A DNA stretch of 64,000 bases, from the NCBI RefSeq assembly GCF_040678635.1, contig NZ_JBFATZ010000025.1, positions 1-64,000 of the forward strand. Reading direction: 5' to 3'. A model generated the notes under the pieces. It searched no databases. It had not been told where the DNA came from and was given only the letters and a program-made list of their open reading frames with translations. Source of the stretch: Thermopolyspora sp040678635. Lineage in GTDB: Bacteria; Actinomycetota; Actinomycetes; Streptosporangiales; Streptosporangiaceae. Made by a program: the position numbers and the translations under genes. Position 1 is the first letter of the stretch, and every line of letters starts with the position of its first letter. Of the stretch, positions 40,281 to 48,796 are shown piece by piece.

Positions 40281-40745
40281 ATGGAAGTCAAGGAGCTCGG
40301 GCACCTCGTGCTCTACGTGCGCGACCTGGAGCGTTCGGTCCGCTTCTACCGGGACGTGCTCGGCTGGCGGCAGATCCTGCCCACCGGCGACACGCTGCCC
40401 GTCCCGTTCGCCGCCTTCTCCGCGCCGTACGGACGCACCCATCACGAGCTGCTGCTCATCGAGGTCGGCGAGGACGCCGCGGCGCTGCCCGCCGGGCGGC
40501 GGGTGGGCCTGTACCACTTCGGACTCAAGGTCGGCGACAGCGACGACGAGCTGCGCGAGGCGCTGCGGACCGTGCGGGAGGCCGGGGTGACGATCCTCGG
40601 CGCCAGCGATCACACCGTCACGCACAGCCTCTACATCGCCGACCCCGACGGCAACGAGATCGAGCTGTACATCGACGTCCCCGGCGTGGACTGGCGCAAC
40701 GATCCCGCCCTCATCGCCGCGCCCATCAAGCCACTCCACCTGTGA
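40281..40745 (+). CDS. VOC family protein (glyoxalase/extradiol dioxygenase fold)
   Basis: The 154-residue single-domain vicinal-oxygen-chelate protein starts LGHLVLYVRDLERSVRFYRDVLGW and carries metal-ligand candidates His in ELGHL (residue 7), His in GLYHFGL, and Glu in DGNEIELY. VOC enzymes include glyoxalases, fosfomycin-resistance proteins and ring-cleavage dioxygenases. ATG 40281 follows a cggag site. The next gene, 8 bases on, encodes a DODA-type dioxygenase, so a role in aromatic metabolism is plausible. Confidence 0.85.
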   Translation: MEVKELGHLVLYVRDLERSVRFYRDVLGWRQILPTGDTLPVPFAAFSAPYGRTHHELLLIEVGEDAAALPAGRRVGLYHFGLKVGDSDDELREALRTVREAGVTILGASDHTVTHSLYIADPDGNEIELYIDVPGVDWRNDPALIAAPIKPLHL

Positions 40746-40753
40746 GGCCCGCC

Positions 40754-41620
40754 ATGACCAGGCTCGTCTACCCCTTCGACCGGTTTTACGCCGAGGCCGC
40801 GCCGCTCAGCCGTGACCAGCGGGCCTGGACGCCCGAGGACGGCCCGCTTCCGGCGCTCTACCTCGGGCACGGCGCGCCGCCGCTGCTCGACGACCCGGTG
40901 TGGATGAACGAGTTGTTCACCTGGGCGCAGGGGATGCCCAAGCCGCGCTCGATCCTGGTGGTGTCGGCGCACTGGGAGCACGCGCCGCTGAGCATCTCCG
41001 GCACCGCCGCCGGCACGCCCCTCGTCTACGACTTCGGCGGGTTCGAGCGGCGCTTCTACGAGATGACCTACCCCACCCCGGACGCCAGGGCGCTCGGCCG
41101 ACAGGTCGCCTCGGCCCTGCCCGACGCCACCGACCTGCACGAACACCGCAGCCGGGGCCTCGACCACGGGGCGTGGGTGCCGCTGAAGGTCATGTATCCG
41201 CTGGCCGACGTGCCGGTCGTGCAGTTGAGTCTGCCCACCCAGCACCCGGACCGGCTGCTCGACCTTGGCAGGCGGCTCGCCCCGCTGCGCGAGGAAGGTG
41301 TGCTGATCATCGGGTCGGGGTTCCTCACCCACGGGCTGCCGTTCCTGCGGCGGGACGACTGGCTCGGCATCGCCCCGCCGCCCGGCTGGTCCCGCGACTT
41401 CGACGCCTGGGCCGCCGACGCGCTGGCCCGGGGCGACGTGGACACGCTCGCCGCGTACCGGGATAAGGCGCCGGGCATGCCGTACGCGCACCCGACGGTG
41501 GAGCACTACATCCCACTGTTCGTCACCCTCGGCGCGAGCGGTCGCCCGGACCAGCCGGTGGACACCACCATCGAGGGATATTTCGTGGGATTGTCGAAGC
41601 GGTCCTTCCAGGTCACCTGA
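40754..41620 (+). CDS. DODA-type extradiol ring-cleavage dioxygenase (class III)
   Basis: The 288-residue protein has the LigB/DODA features LYLGHGAPP with a metal His near residue 36, and VVSAHWEHAPL with a second metal His near residue 74. RGLDHGAWVPL near 135 has the catalytic-type His. Enzymes of this family cleave catecholic rings or act like YgiD/4,5-DOPA dioxygenase. It follows the VOC gene closely and is probably controlled by the divergent MarR regulator. Substrate unknown. Confidence 0.88.
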   Translation: MTRLVYPFDRFYAEAAPLSRDQRAWTPEDGPLPALYLGHGAPPLLDDPVWMNELFTWAQGMPKPRSILVVSAHWEHAPLSISGTAAGTPLVYDFGGFERRFYEMTYPTPDARALGRQVASALPDATDLHEHRSRGLDHGAWVPLKVMYPLADVPVVQLSLPTQHPDRLLDLGRRLAPLREEGVLIIGSGFLTHGLPFLRRDDWLGIAPPPGWSRDFDAWAADALARGDVDTLAAYRDKAPGMPYAHPTVEHYIPLFVTLGASGRPDQPVDTTIEGYFVGLSKRSFQVT

Positions 41621-41729
41621 CTCCGATCACCCGGCCGGGGCGTACGGCCAGACCACGATGACATGGCCCGGTGCCAGGCTGCCTCCGATTACTTACGCTG
41701 GAGAAAACCCGGAGCGTGAGAGGGGCGTC

Positions 41730-42095
41730 ATGGAGCCGATCGTCATCCCCACGCTGGCCGCGATCATCTCGGCGGCCGTCGGCGGCGCCGCGGGCGAGGC
41801 GGGCAAGAGCGCCTGGGCCTCCCTCACCGCCCTGGTGCGCCGCCTGCTCGGCCACGACCGAGAGGCGGTGGAGGCCGTCGAGCGTCCGGACGCGCACAGT
41901 CCCGACGAGCTCGCGCGGCTGCTCGCCGACCGGGCCGCCGCCGATCCGGGGTTCGGCAGGTCGCTCGCCGCGTGGATGGCGCGGGCCGAGCCCGCGGCCC
42001 GGACGGTCAACACCATCAGCGGGGACGTCTCCGGGAACGTCGTCCAGGCGGGCGACATCCACGGCTCGATCAATTTCGGCGACCCGCGACGGTGA
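41730..42095 (+). CDS. Small protein with C-terminal RHIM-like amyloid motif
   Basis: The 121-residue protein has an N-terminal Gly/Ala-rich hydrophobic helix (about residues 5-24), a helical middle part and a C-terminal motif TISGDVSGNVVQAGDIHG (residues 95-112). The core VVQAG with alternating Gly and hydrophobic residues resembles the RHIM-like/bacterial amyloid signalling motifs described in actinomycete NLR-associated proteins. Such motifs template assembly between a sensor and an effector. No NLR partner is adjacent. ATG 41730 is chosen by codon pattern. A strong hairpin follows the stop. Confidence 0.65.
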   Translation: MEPIVIPTLAAIISAAVGGAAGEAGKSAWASLTALVRRLLGHDREAVEAVERPDAHSPDELARLLADRAAADPGFGRSLAAWMARAEPAARTVNTISGDVSGNVVQAGDIHGSINFGDPRR

Positions 42096-42109
42096 CCGGC
42101 CGGGCCGTA

Positions 42110-42146
42110 CCGGCGTGACCGCCCGGCATAGGGGCGGTCACGCCGG
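42110..42146. terminator. Bidirectional hairpin terminator
   Basis: Perfect 15-bp arms (42110-42124 and 42132-42146) with a 7-base loop, between the convergent RHIM-like and ferritin-like genes. Confidence 0.7.
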
Positions 42147-42159
42147 CGGGATCGGTTCG

Positions 42160-43374
42160 CTACTTGCGCGTGGTGCGGTCGATGCGCAGGCTCGGGATCG
42201 GGTGCGGTCCGTCGATCTCGACGCGGTACTCCTCGCCGGACTTGTGACGGTTCTCCTCGATGACGCGCTCGGACGCCGGCTTCTCCTCGCCCTGCAGCAT
42301 CTGCTGCCAGCGCTCGAAGCGCTCGTGCATGTCCTTGACGTACCCGGTGCCGATCGTGGTGACGTCGATCTCGTTGGTGAGCAGCTCGCGCAGGTACTGC
42401 CGGTTGGGCTCGAAGGTGACCGGCGCGGGCAGCTCGGGGGCGACGACCTGCTCGGGGTCGCGCCCGTCGTGCCGCCGGAACATCTCCGCGGCGATGCGCA
42501 GGTGCTCCAGCTCCATGTTGAGGTGAAGCTCCCAGATGTTCCTCACCCGGGAGTCGGACTCGTTCTGCATGAACGAGTGGTACATGTAGCACTCGTTGTA
42601 CTCGTGGTTGAGCCACATCTCCCACCACGACTCGCCCGGGTCCACCAGCGACTCGTAGTGCGTGACGTGCTCCTCCTCGACCATCCCGATCTCCTGGTAG
42701 AGCTGCCGGGCGATCGGCTCCATGTACGTCGGGCCGACGTTCATGTAGAAGTTCATCGTCTGCTGCTCCGCCGACATGATCGTCAGCGCGTGCAGCTTGG
42801 AGATCGGCGAGGCGCTCGACCGGTCGTACGGCTCGCGCACGTTGTCGATCGGGTGCCGGTGGTGCAGGTACGTGGGCCGCCCCGGCATCACCTCGGTGAG
42901 CTGATCGACGATCTTCTCGGCCTGCCGGTGCTCAATCATCTCGTACAGGTTGGCGTACCGGTACAGATGGTCGAAGTCCTCCAGCACGCCGAAGTTGTAG
43001 GCCTGCTTGAGGTACGGGTCCGGCTCCATGCGCGCGACCCAGGCGGTGAGGTCGACGGCCACCTGCTCGTAGGCGATCGTGGTCTCCAGGACCGAGGCGA
43101 GGCCGGGCAGCAGCCAGTTCACCGCGCGCTGCTGCTGCGCCTCGACGTAGCGCACCTTGGCGAGCTGCTGCCGCATCTCGGTGTCGGGGCAGTGCCGGGC
43201 GAAGTGGTGGCTGAAGAAGACCGCCTCGGTCTCGATGCCGTTCATCGTGATGATGCGGCACCGGGTGTACGGATCGGAGTGATCCGGGTCGATCGGGTTG
43301 ACGTCCAGCTCGCGCCAGTTGCGGAACTGTTTGTCAAGGGGTATGCCGCGCTCTCGGAGAGGATTGAACGTCAT
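42160..43374 (-). CDS. Large ferritin-like (putative diiron) protein
   Basis: The 404-residue helical protein has several metal-ligand-like clusters: ETEAVFFSHHFARH near residue 50, EEEHVTHYESL near 235, NHEYNECYMYHSF near 262, and MELEHLRIAAEM near 294. This fits a ferritin-like diiron four-helix bundle embedded in a longer chain, about twice the length of simple ferritins. The reaction is unknown; related proteins are oxygenases or oxidases. ATG 43374 follows gaagggac; the upstream open frame to 43494 is not needed. Confidence 0.7.
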   Translation of the reverse strand: MTFNPLRERGIPLDKQFRNWRELDVNPIDPDHSDPYTRCRIITMNGIETEAVFFSHHFARHCPDTEMRQQLAKVRYVEAQQQRAVNWLLPGLASVLETTIAYEQVAVDLTAWVARMEPDPYLKQAYNFGVLEDFDHLYRYANLYEMIEHRQAEKIVDQLTEVMPGRPTYLHHRHPIDNVREPYDRSSASPISKLHALTIMSAEQQTMNFYMNVGPTYMEPIARQLYQEIGMVEEEHVTHYESLVDPGESWWEMWLNHEYNECYMYHSFMQNESDSRVRNIWELHLNMELEHLRIAAEMFRRHDGRDPEQVVAPELPAPVTFEPNRQYLRELLTNEIDVTTIGTGYVKDMHERFERWQQMLQGEEKPASERVIEENRHKSGEEYRVEIDGPHPIPSLRIDRTTRK

Positions 43375-43417
43375 TGGTGTCCCTTCGTGAGGCTCGACGG
43401 CATGGAACACCTCGCGC

Positions 43418-43708
43418 CTACCCTCTGCCGTTCGCTCCAACCTGACGGGCCGTCTTTTCTCCTGCTCCTTTGACCAGCGCAAACGGTGGATCACCCGATG
43501 GAGTCCCGCCCCGCGTGACCGACAGGCCGGGCAGCCGCAGGCCGCTCTCGTGGTCCACGCCGGGCCGGCCCTCGTCGGCCTGCGGGCCGCGGGAGTGGCG
43601 CGGATACGGGCCCGGCCGCTCGCGTACGAGCGTCTCCGACCGGTCGAGGTCGTCGATCACCGGGAGATCCTCGTCGTGGAGGTCCCCGGTCATGCCGTCA
43701 TCGCCCAT
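43418..43708 (-). CDS. Short hypothetical protein
   Basis: A 96-codon frame starting MGDDGMTGDLHDEDL: acidic at the N-terminus, then Pro/Gly/Arg-rich and probably disordered. It sits upstream of the ferritin-like gene on the same strand. No family was recognised, and it may be a non-coding open frame. The rest of the 43375-43742 gap shows nothing else. Confidence 0.35.
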   Translation of the reverse strand: MGDDGMTGDLHDEDLPVIDDLDRSETLVRERPGPYPRHSRGPQADEGRPGVDHESGLRLPGLSVTRGGTPSGDPPFALVKGAGEKTARQVGANGRG

Positions 43709-43742
43709 GTCCGCCCCCTGCTCCCGCGGCCCGGGCGGCGGA

Positions 43743-44528
43743 TCAGCCCGCCATCGCGTCGATCTGGGCCATCTCCTCCTCGTCGAGGGCGAAGCCGAAC
43801 AGGTCGAAGTTGGCCGCGATGCGGTCCGGCCGCGCCGACTTGGGGATGACGACGATGTCGTGCAGCAGGTGCCAGCGCAGCACGACCTGGGCGGGGGTCA
43901 CGCCGTGCCGCTCGGCGATCTCGGCGAGCACGGGGTCGTCGAGATCGGTGCCCTTGAGCGGGCTGTAACCCTCCACCACGATGCCGCGCTCGCGGTGCCG
44001 GTCGAGCAGGCTCGCGCTGTGCCGGGGCGGGCTCCACGGGATCTGGTTCACCGCCGGGGCCTCCCCGGTCGCCCGGGTGATCTCGTCGATCTGTGCGATG
44101 CTGTGGTTGCTGACGCCGACCGTCCGGGCCAGCCCCCGATCCCGTGCGGCCAGCAGCTCCCGCCACGTCCGCACCAGCGCCCCCGGGCCGGGCGGCCAGT
44201 GCACCAGCCACAGGTCCACGCAATCGGTGCCGAGTTCCCGCAGGCTGCGCTCGATCGTCTCGGCCTCGCGACCGGCGTTGCCCTGCGGCAGCTTGGTGGT
44301 GATGAACACCTCGCCCCGGTCCAGTCCGCTGTCGCGCACCGCGCGCCCGATCTCGGCCTCGTTGCCGTACATCGTCGCGGTGTCGATGTGCCGGTAGCCC
44401 AGGTCGAGCGCGGCCCGCACCGCCTCGTACGCCTCCCGCCCGCTGAGCCGCCAGGTGCCGAAGCCCACGACCGGCATCAGCGCCCGGTCGCCGAGCCGCA
44501 CCGTGGGAATCTCCCGTGTCTGCGCCAT
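43743..44528 (-). CDS. Aldo/keto reductase
   Basis: The 261-residue protein is an AKR (beta/alpha)8 barrel with the catalytic tetrad visible as Asp in HIDTATMYGNE, Tyr in the same motif, Lys in FITTKLP, and His in LVHWPPG. GVSNHSIAQI and IPKSARPDRI are the usual cofactor-binding segments. It would reduce an aldehyde or ketone with NADPH. It is short, typical of AKR5-like members. No partner is evident. Confidence 0.9.
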   Translation of the reverse strand: MAQTREIPTVRLGDRALMPVVGFGTWRLSGREAYEAVRAALDLGYRHIDTATMYGNEAEIGRAVRDSGLDRGEVFITTKLPQGNAGREAETIERSLRELGTDCVDLWLVHWPPGPGALVRTWRELLAARDRGLARTVGVSNHSIAQIDEITRATGEAPAVNQIPWSPPRHSASLLDRHRERGIVVEGYSPLKGTDLDDPVLAEIAERHGVTPAQVVLRWHLLHDIVVIPKSARPDRIAANFDLFGFALDEEEMAQIDAMAG

Positions 44529-44594
44529 AAGTCCTCTTTTCTGCCCCTGCTCCGCCGCCGTACGTACCCTGGCGAAGGCCCACCGGCACCCTAC

Positions 44595-45017
44595 TCACAC
44601 GTCAAGCGTCACTTCACAGGCCCACCCGTCCCCTCGCCGCTCGAACACCGCCTCGTGCAGCGCGACCGCCTTCGGCACCGCGCCGATCTGCGGCAGCCCG
44701 GCCACGTCCGCCAGCTCCAGCCGTACCCGCAGCCCGGTCTCGTCGCGGGTCGCCGTCGCCCCCACCGGGACCTGCCCGGCGACGTCCAGCAGGTAGATGA
44801 CCTCGTCCAGCACGGCGATCATCTGGTCGACCGGCTCCCCCGGCTCCACGCGCACCTCGCGGTGACCGGCCGCCCGCGCCCCGGAGATGTCGACGAAGGT
44901 CTCCACCGCGCCGAGCACGACCTGCGCGAGGCACTCCTCGACGCTCGAGCCCCAGGCCGCGATCCGGGTGTCGGCGGTGTGCGGCAGCGCGCGTCGTCCG
45001 GCGGGCCGCCCGGTCAT
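44595..45017 (-). CDS. Archease
   Basis: The 140-residue protein matches archease, the chaperone that activates RtcB. It has HTADTRIAAWGSSVEECL at the N-terminus with Asp and His metal-ligand candidates, a LLDEVIYLLD-type centre (VLDEVIYLLD), and a C-terminal VTLDV. ATG 45017 overlaps the rtcB stop by four bases, and this coupling supports the call. Confidence 0.9.
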   Translation of the reverse strand: MTGRPAGRRALPHTADTRIAAWGSSVEECLAQVVLGAVETFVDISGARAAGHREVRVEPGEPVDQMIAVLDEVIYLLDVAGQVPVGATATRDETGLRVRLELADVAGLPQIGAVPKAVALHEAVFERRGDGWACEVTLDV

Positions 45018-46417
45018 CCCTTCACCACGCCGAGCGGCACGAGCCGGGCGACCCTGCGGCACAGCCCCGCGCCCTCGGCGGCGGCGATCACCGCGTCCAC
45101 GTCCTTGTACGCCGCGGGCGTCTCCTCGGCGAGCCCGCGCCAGGTCGCGCCGCGTACCTGGATCCCCTGGCGGTGCAGCTCGTCGCGCAGCCGCCGACCG
45201 TTGACGGAGCGCGCCGCCTGGTGGCGGCTCTGGGTACGGCCGGCCCCGTGGCAGGTGGAGAAGAACGCCCGCCCGTCGGGCACGCCCGCCAGCACATAGG
45301 AGGCGGTGCCCATCGTGCCGGGGATCAGCACCGGCTGCCCGGCGGACGCGAGGTCGTCGGGCAGGTCCGGGTGGTACGGCGGCAGCGCCCGGGTCGCCCC
45401 CTTGCGGTGCACGCACAGCCGCTTGCCGTCGTGCACCTCGATCTTGGCGAGGTTGTGTGAGATGTCGTAGACGAGCTGAAGCTCCCCGTCCGACCCGAAG
45501 GTGGCGGCGAAGGCGTCGCGGGTGGCCTGCCCGAGCAGTTGCCGGTTGGCCCGCCCGTAGTTCGCGGCGGCGGCCATCGCGCCCAGGTACGCCTCGCCCT
45601 CGGGCGACGTGACCGGCGCGCAGGCGAGCTGGCGGTCGGGCACCTGGATGCCGTGGCGCGGCATCGCCTTCTCCATCGCCCGCACGTGATCGGTGCAGAT
45701 CTGGTGGCCGAGCCCGCGCGACCCACAGTGGATCATCACGCACACCTGCCCGGCCCGCAGCCCGAACGCCCGCGCCACCGCCTCGTCGTCGATCCGGTCC
45801 ACCGCTTGGACCTCCAGGAAGTGGTTGCCGGAGCCGAGGCTGCCCACCTGGGCCTGGCCGCGCTCCATCGCCCGCTCGCTCACCTGGGCGGGGTCGGCGT
45901 CGGCGACCGCGCCGAAGTCCTCGCATCGGGCCAGGTCGCGGGGCGTGCCGTGCCCCTGCTCGACGGCGTGGGCGGCGCCGCCGTACAGGAGTTTCTCCAG
46001 CTCCGAGCGGCCGGACAGGCGCCACACGGCGCCGCGCCCGGTGCCGCGCGGGATCGCGGCGCCGAGGCGGTCCATGAGCGTCTCCAGGCGGGGGCGCAGC
46101 GTGTCGCGGTCCACCTCGGCGGCGAGCAGGCGCACCCCGCACGAGATGTCGAAGCCGACCCCGCCCGGCGACACGACCCCGCCGTCCGCGACGTCGGTGG
46201 CGGCGACGCCGCCGATGGGGAAGCCGTATCCCCAGTGCAGGTCGGGCATGCCGTACGAGGCCTCGACGATGCCCGGCAGCGTGGCCACGTTCACCACCTG
46301 CCGCAGCGCCTGGTCCTCCGGCATCAGCGCCCGCGAGACGAACACGACGCCGGGGACCCGCATCGGCCCTTCGCGCTCGATCCGGAAGCGGTAGGGGGTC
46401 TCCTCGACAACCTTCAT
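45014..46417 (-). CDS. rtcB: RNA-splicing ligase RtcB
   Basis: The 467-residue enzyme shows the RtcB metal-site motifs GGVGFDISCGVRLL near residue 87, GSGNHFLEVQ near 195, MIHCGSRGLGHQ near 230 and CHGAGRTQSRHQA near 390; the last contains the guanylylated His. RtcB joins 2',3'-cyclic phosphate or 3'-phosphate RNA ends to 5'-OH ends in RNA repair. It forms a two-gene operon with archease. Confidence 0.93.
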   Translation of the reverse strand: MKVVEETPYRFRIEREGPMRVPGVVFVSRALMPEDQALRQVVNVATLPGIVEASYGMPDLHWGYGFPIGGVAATDVADGGVVSPGGVGFDISCGVRLLAAEVDRDTLRPRLETLMDRLGAAIPRGTGRGAVWRLSGRSELEKLLYGGAAHAVEQGHGTPRDLARCEDFGAVADADPAQVSERAMERGQAQVGSLGSGNHFLEVQAVDRIDDEAVARAFGLRAGQVCVMIHCGSRGLGHQICTDHVRAMEKAMPRHGIQVPDRQLACAPVTSPEGEAYLGAMAAAANYGRANRQLLGQATRDAFAATFGSDGELQLVYDISHNLAKIEVHDGKRLCVHRKGATRALPPYHPDLPDDLASAGQPVLIPGTMGTASYVLAGVPDGRAFFSTCHGAGRTQSRHQAARSVNGRRLRDELHRQGIQVRGATWRGLAEETPAAYKDVDAVIAAAEGAGLCRRVARLVPLGVVKG

Positions 46418-46481
46418 GCGCTTCCCCTTCCCGCATTCCCCGCGCCGACCACCCCCGCGCCGACCACCCGGGGCCGGGGGA

Positions 46482-47252
46482 TCACCCCGGCGGCTCGCCG
46501 TGCACGAGCAGCGGCACCCGTCCCGACACCTGCAGCTCGGCGAGGTCGTCGATCTCGCAGTCGGCCCGGATGTCCGGCCCGGGGTGCGACCGCACCTGGT
46601 GGCGCACCGCGACGACCAGCCCGAACCTGCCGTTCACCGCCGCCTGCAGCGCGGGCTCGGTCGCGACGACGACCACGCACTCGTACGGCTCGGCCCGCAG
46701 CCGATGCGCGGCCAGCACGGGAATGGCGGGGTCGGGCATCGGGGGCAGGCCCAGCGTGACGCCGTCCGTGCCGTCCACTCGCGCGTCGATCAGGTCGGCC
46801 AGGGCCGAGCGGGCGAGCACCTCGGCGCAGTTGCGGCTGGGCGAGATGGCGGCCTGCCGCGCGCCGTGCCGGTGCAGTTCGCGTACGAGCGCCATCGCCG
46901 AGGGGAAGGCGGCCACGCCGTGGTGGCGGATCTCCCGCAGGTACAGCGCGTCCTTGACCTCGCCGAGCTGCGACAGCGTGGCGTCGCCCTCGGGGCCGGG
47001 CGGCAGCGTGACGCCGCGTGCGGCGAGGAACGAGCGTGCGCCCTCCAGCCGGGGCCTGCCGTCGAGATGGTGCAGGTAGTCGTCGCGGACGTCGAACGGC
47101 CTGGCCTGCTCGGGGGTGAGCCCGGGGCGGTGGCGCAGGAAGTCGTCGAAGGCGCGCTTCCACGCCGCCGCGTGGATCCGCGCGGTGTCGGTGAGCACGC
47201 CGTCGGTTTCGAAGATGACCACGCTGAACCGGCGCAAATCGATCAGTGTCAT
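46482..47252 (-). CDS. HAD superfamily hydrolase (beta-phosphoglucomutase-like)
   Basis: The 256-residue protein opens VVIFETDGVLTDTARIHAAAW, the HAD motif I region of the beta-phosphoglucomutase group, but with Glu where the nucleophile Asp normally stands (usual FDxDGV, here FETDGV). Motif II appears as AISPSRNC, where the family usually has SSSRN. Loss of the nucleophile Asp would impair phosphatase chemistry, so it may be catalytically altered. ATG 47252 is chosen by the M-T-L-I-D start and good family fit. Confidence 0.8.
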   Translation of the reverse strand: MTLIDLRRFSVVIFETDGVLTDTARIHAAAWKRAFDDFLRHRPGLTPEQARPFDVRDDYLHHLDGRPRLEGARSFLAARGVTLPPGPEGDATLSQLGEVKDALYLREIRHHGVAAFPSAMALVRELHRHGARQAAISPSRNCAEVLARSALADLIDARVDGTDGVTLGLPPMPDPAIPVLAAHRLRAEPYECVVVVATEPALQAAVNGRFGLVVAVRHQVRSHPGPDIRADCEIDDLAELQVSGRVPLLVHGEPPG

Positions 47253-47570
47253 GTCGTCCTCCCCACACCGGCCTTCCCCCGATCGTCCCCATCGATCGTG
47301 GTCCGGGGGAACGGGCTGGAAGACCTTTTCGCCCGGGTCTTCGGTCCTGACCTCGCCGGGCCGCCTCGGCGCGGTTCGCCATGGAGGGGTTTTCGAATGT
47401 CCGGAGAGATGCCCGCAGAGGCAAAGGGACGTTCTCACTTTCCCTACCGCAGGCAACTTCTCCCGTTTTGACCGGATTTGCGGTTTATGTCGGGTAGTAC
47501 GGCCTCCGACGAAAAAGGCACGCGAGGCGAAACAGGGACCTCGCGCCGCGAAGCTTCGGAAGGAGGCGTT
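47253..47570. other. Intergenic stretch upstream of the His-rich protein gene
   Basis: No gene is visible. The sequence just before 47571 has a strong ribosome-binding site (ggaaggagg). A ttgacc at about 47467 may belong to the promoter, without a clear -10. Confidence 0.35.
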
Positions 47571-47966
47571 ATGCGCGGCAAACGAAGCCTGATGCTGGTG
47601 GGACCGGCGCTCCTGGTCGCGCTCGCCCTGCCGCCGGTCGCCGCGACCGGCGCGTCCGCCGCCACCGGGACCGCGACGGTCGTCGCGTCCCAGGCGGTGC
47701 AGGCGAAGGCGGGCACCACCACGGTGGCCGCGAGCGACCACGCCAGGTGCAAGCGGTTCCGGCACCGCACCTGCTGCAAACGGCACGGCGATTGGCGCTG
47801 CTGGAACCACCCGCGGCGGCACCACCACCGGAAATTTGGCCACCACAGATTTGGCCACCACGAATTTGGCCACCACGCCAAATTCCGGCACCACACGCGA
47901 TATGACCGGTACGCCAAATTCGAATATCGCGACTCGTTCCGCCACTACGGTCACGGACGGTGGTAA
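47571..47966 (+). CDS. Secreted histidine-rich repeat protein
   Basis: The 131-residue protein has a signal peptide (basic MRGKRS, hydrophobic core, AATGASA-type cleavage near residue 30), then a Thr/Ala-rich stretch. A Cys/His-rich domain CKRFRHRTCCKRH with RCWNHPRRHHHR follows, and then tandem FGHH repeats, ending in basic aromatic residues. The DNA has three 15-base tandem repeats (47832-47876). The composition strongly suggests metal binding outside the cell. ATG follows ggaaggagg at 5 bases. No family was recognised. Confidence 0.7.
   Translation: MRGKRSLMLVGPALLVALALPPVAATGASAATGTATVVASQAVQAKAGTTTVAASDHARCKRFRHRTCCKRHGDWRCWNHPRRHHHRKFGHHRFGHHEFGHHAKFRHHTRYDRYAKFEYRDSFRHYGHGRW
47832..47876 (+). 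repeat. 15-base tandem repeat encoding (K/R/E)FGHH
   Basis: Three near-identical copies of a 15-base unit (aaatttggccaccac and variants) in frame, each encoding x-F-G-H-H; the following bases carry decayed copies. Confidence 0.75.
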
Positions 47967-48110
47967 TTGGCGACACGGCCACTTGCGGCGCGACATGAGC
48001 ACGCGACATGAACAGGCGGCATGAACATAGGTCCCGTCCGGCTCTTCGGAACCGGACGGGACTTATGTTTCCGGACGGTTGACCGGCCGCGGATCGGCCG
48101 CCGGACCCGG

Positions 48111-48794
48111 CTACCGCCAGCCGCCGTCCACGGTCAGATCCACCCCGTTGATCGCGGGGTTCTCCAGCAGGAAGCGCGAGGCGTCGACCACGTCGGCCAT
48201 GTCCGCCAGCTTGCCGGTGAGCGTGCTGGACCGGACCGCCTCCAGCGGCTTGCCCGCCCAGAACGGGCTGTCGCCCACGATCCCGGGATGGATCGAGTTG
48301 ACCCTGATCGGCGCCAGCTCCACCGACAGCGTGCGCACCATGCCGACCACCCCGGCGTTGACCGAGCTGACCGTGGTGGATCCCGGGTACGGCCGCAGCC
48401 GGGCCATGCCGCCGAACAGCAGGATCGACCCCGCGCCGGTGAGGCGGTCGCGCAGCGCGTGGATGACCTCGGTGTAGCCGACCAGCTTCATGGTCACCAG
48501 CCCCACGGCGGCGTCGATGTCGTAGTCCGCCACCGAGTTGGCGTCCCGGTCGATGCCCACGAGCGCGAGGTGATCGACCGGCCCCACGTCGGCCAGCGCC
48601 GACGCCAGGGTCGCCGGCTTGGACAGGTCGAGCGCGATCCCCCGGACGTTCGGCCCGATCTCGGCGGCGACCTTCTCGGCCCGGGCCTGGTCACGCCCGG
48701 ACAGCACCACCTCCCGGTCGCGCGCCGCGTAGTGCGCCGCGAGTTCGCGCCCGATGCCGACGGTGCCGCCGACGATTACCACGCTGCCTGGCAT
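48111..48794 (-). CDS. Short-chain dehydrogenase/reductase
   Basis: The 227-residue Rossmann protein has the cofactor motif VGGTVGIGREL near residues 8-18, where classical SDRs have TGxxxGxG. GGMAR occurs near the usual Ser position, and the Tyr-x-x-x-Lys motif is not clear (SSVNAGVVG at that place), so it may be a non-classical SDR. Its start is 2 bases after the stop of the bicupin gene, making it the last gene of the catabolic operon. Confidence 0.75.
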   Translation of the reverse strand: MPGSVVIVGGTVGIGRELAAHYAARDREVVLSGRDQARAEKVAAEIGPNVRGIALDLSKPATLASALADVGPVDHLALVGIDRDANSVADYDIDAAVGLVTMKLVGYTEVIHALRDRLTGAGSILLFGGMARLRPYPGSTTVSSVNAGVVGMVRTLSVELAPIRVNSIHPGIVGDSPFWAGKPLEAVRSSTLTGKLADMADVVDASRFLLENPAINGVDLTVDGGWR

Positions 48795-48796
48795 GT

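Noticed and set aside
41671..43473. 600-codon plus-strand frame over the RHIM-like and ferritin-like genes
   Set aside because: Antisense to the ferritin-like gene for most of its length, with no family resemblance.
47832..47876. Short regular repeats as a CRISPR array
   Set aside because: The units are 15 bases, contiguous without spacers, and in frame with a secreted protein.
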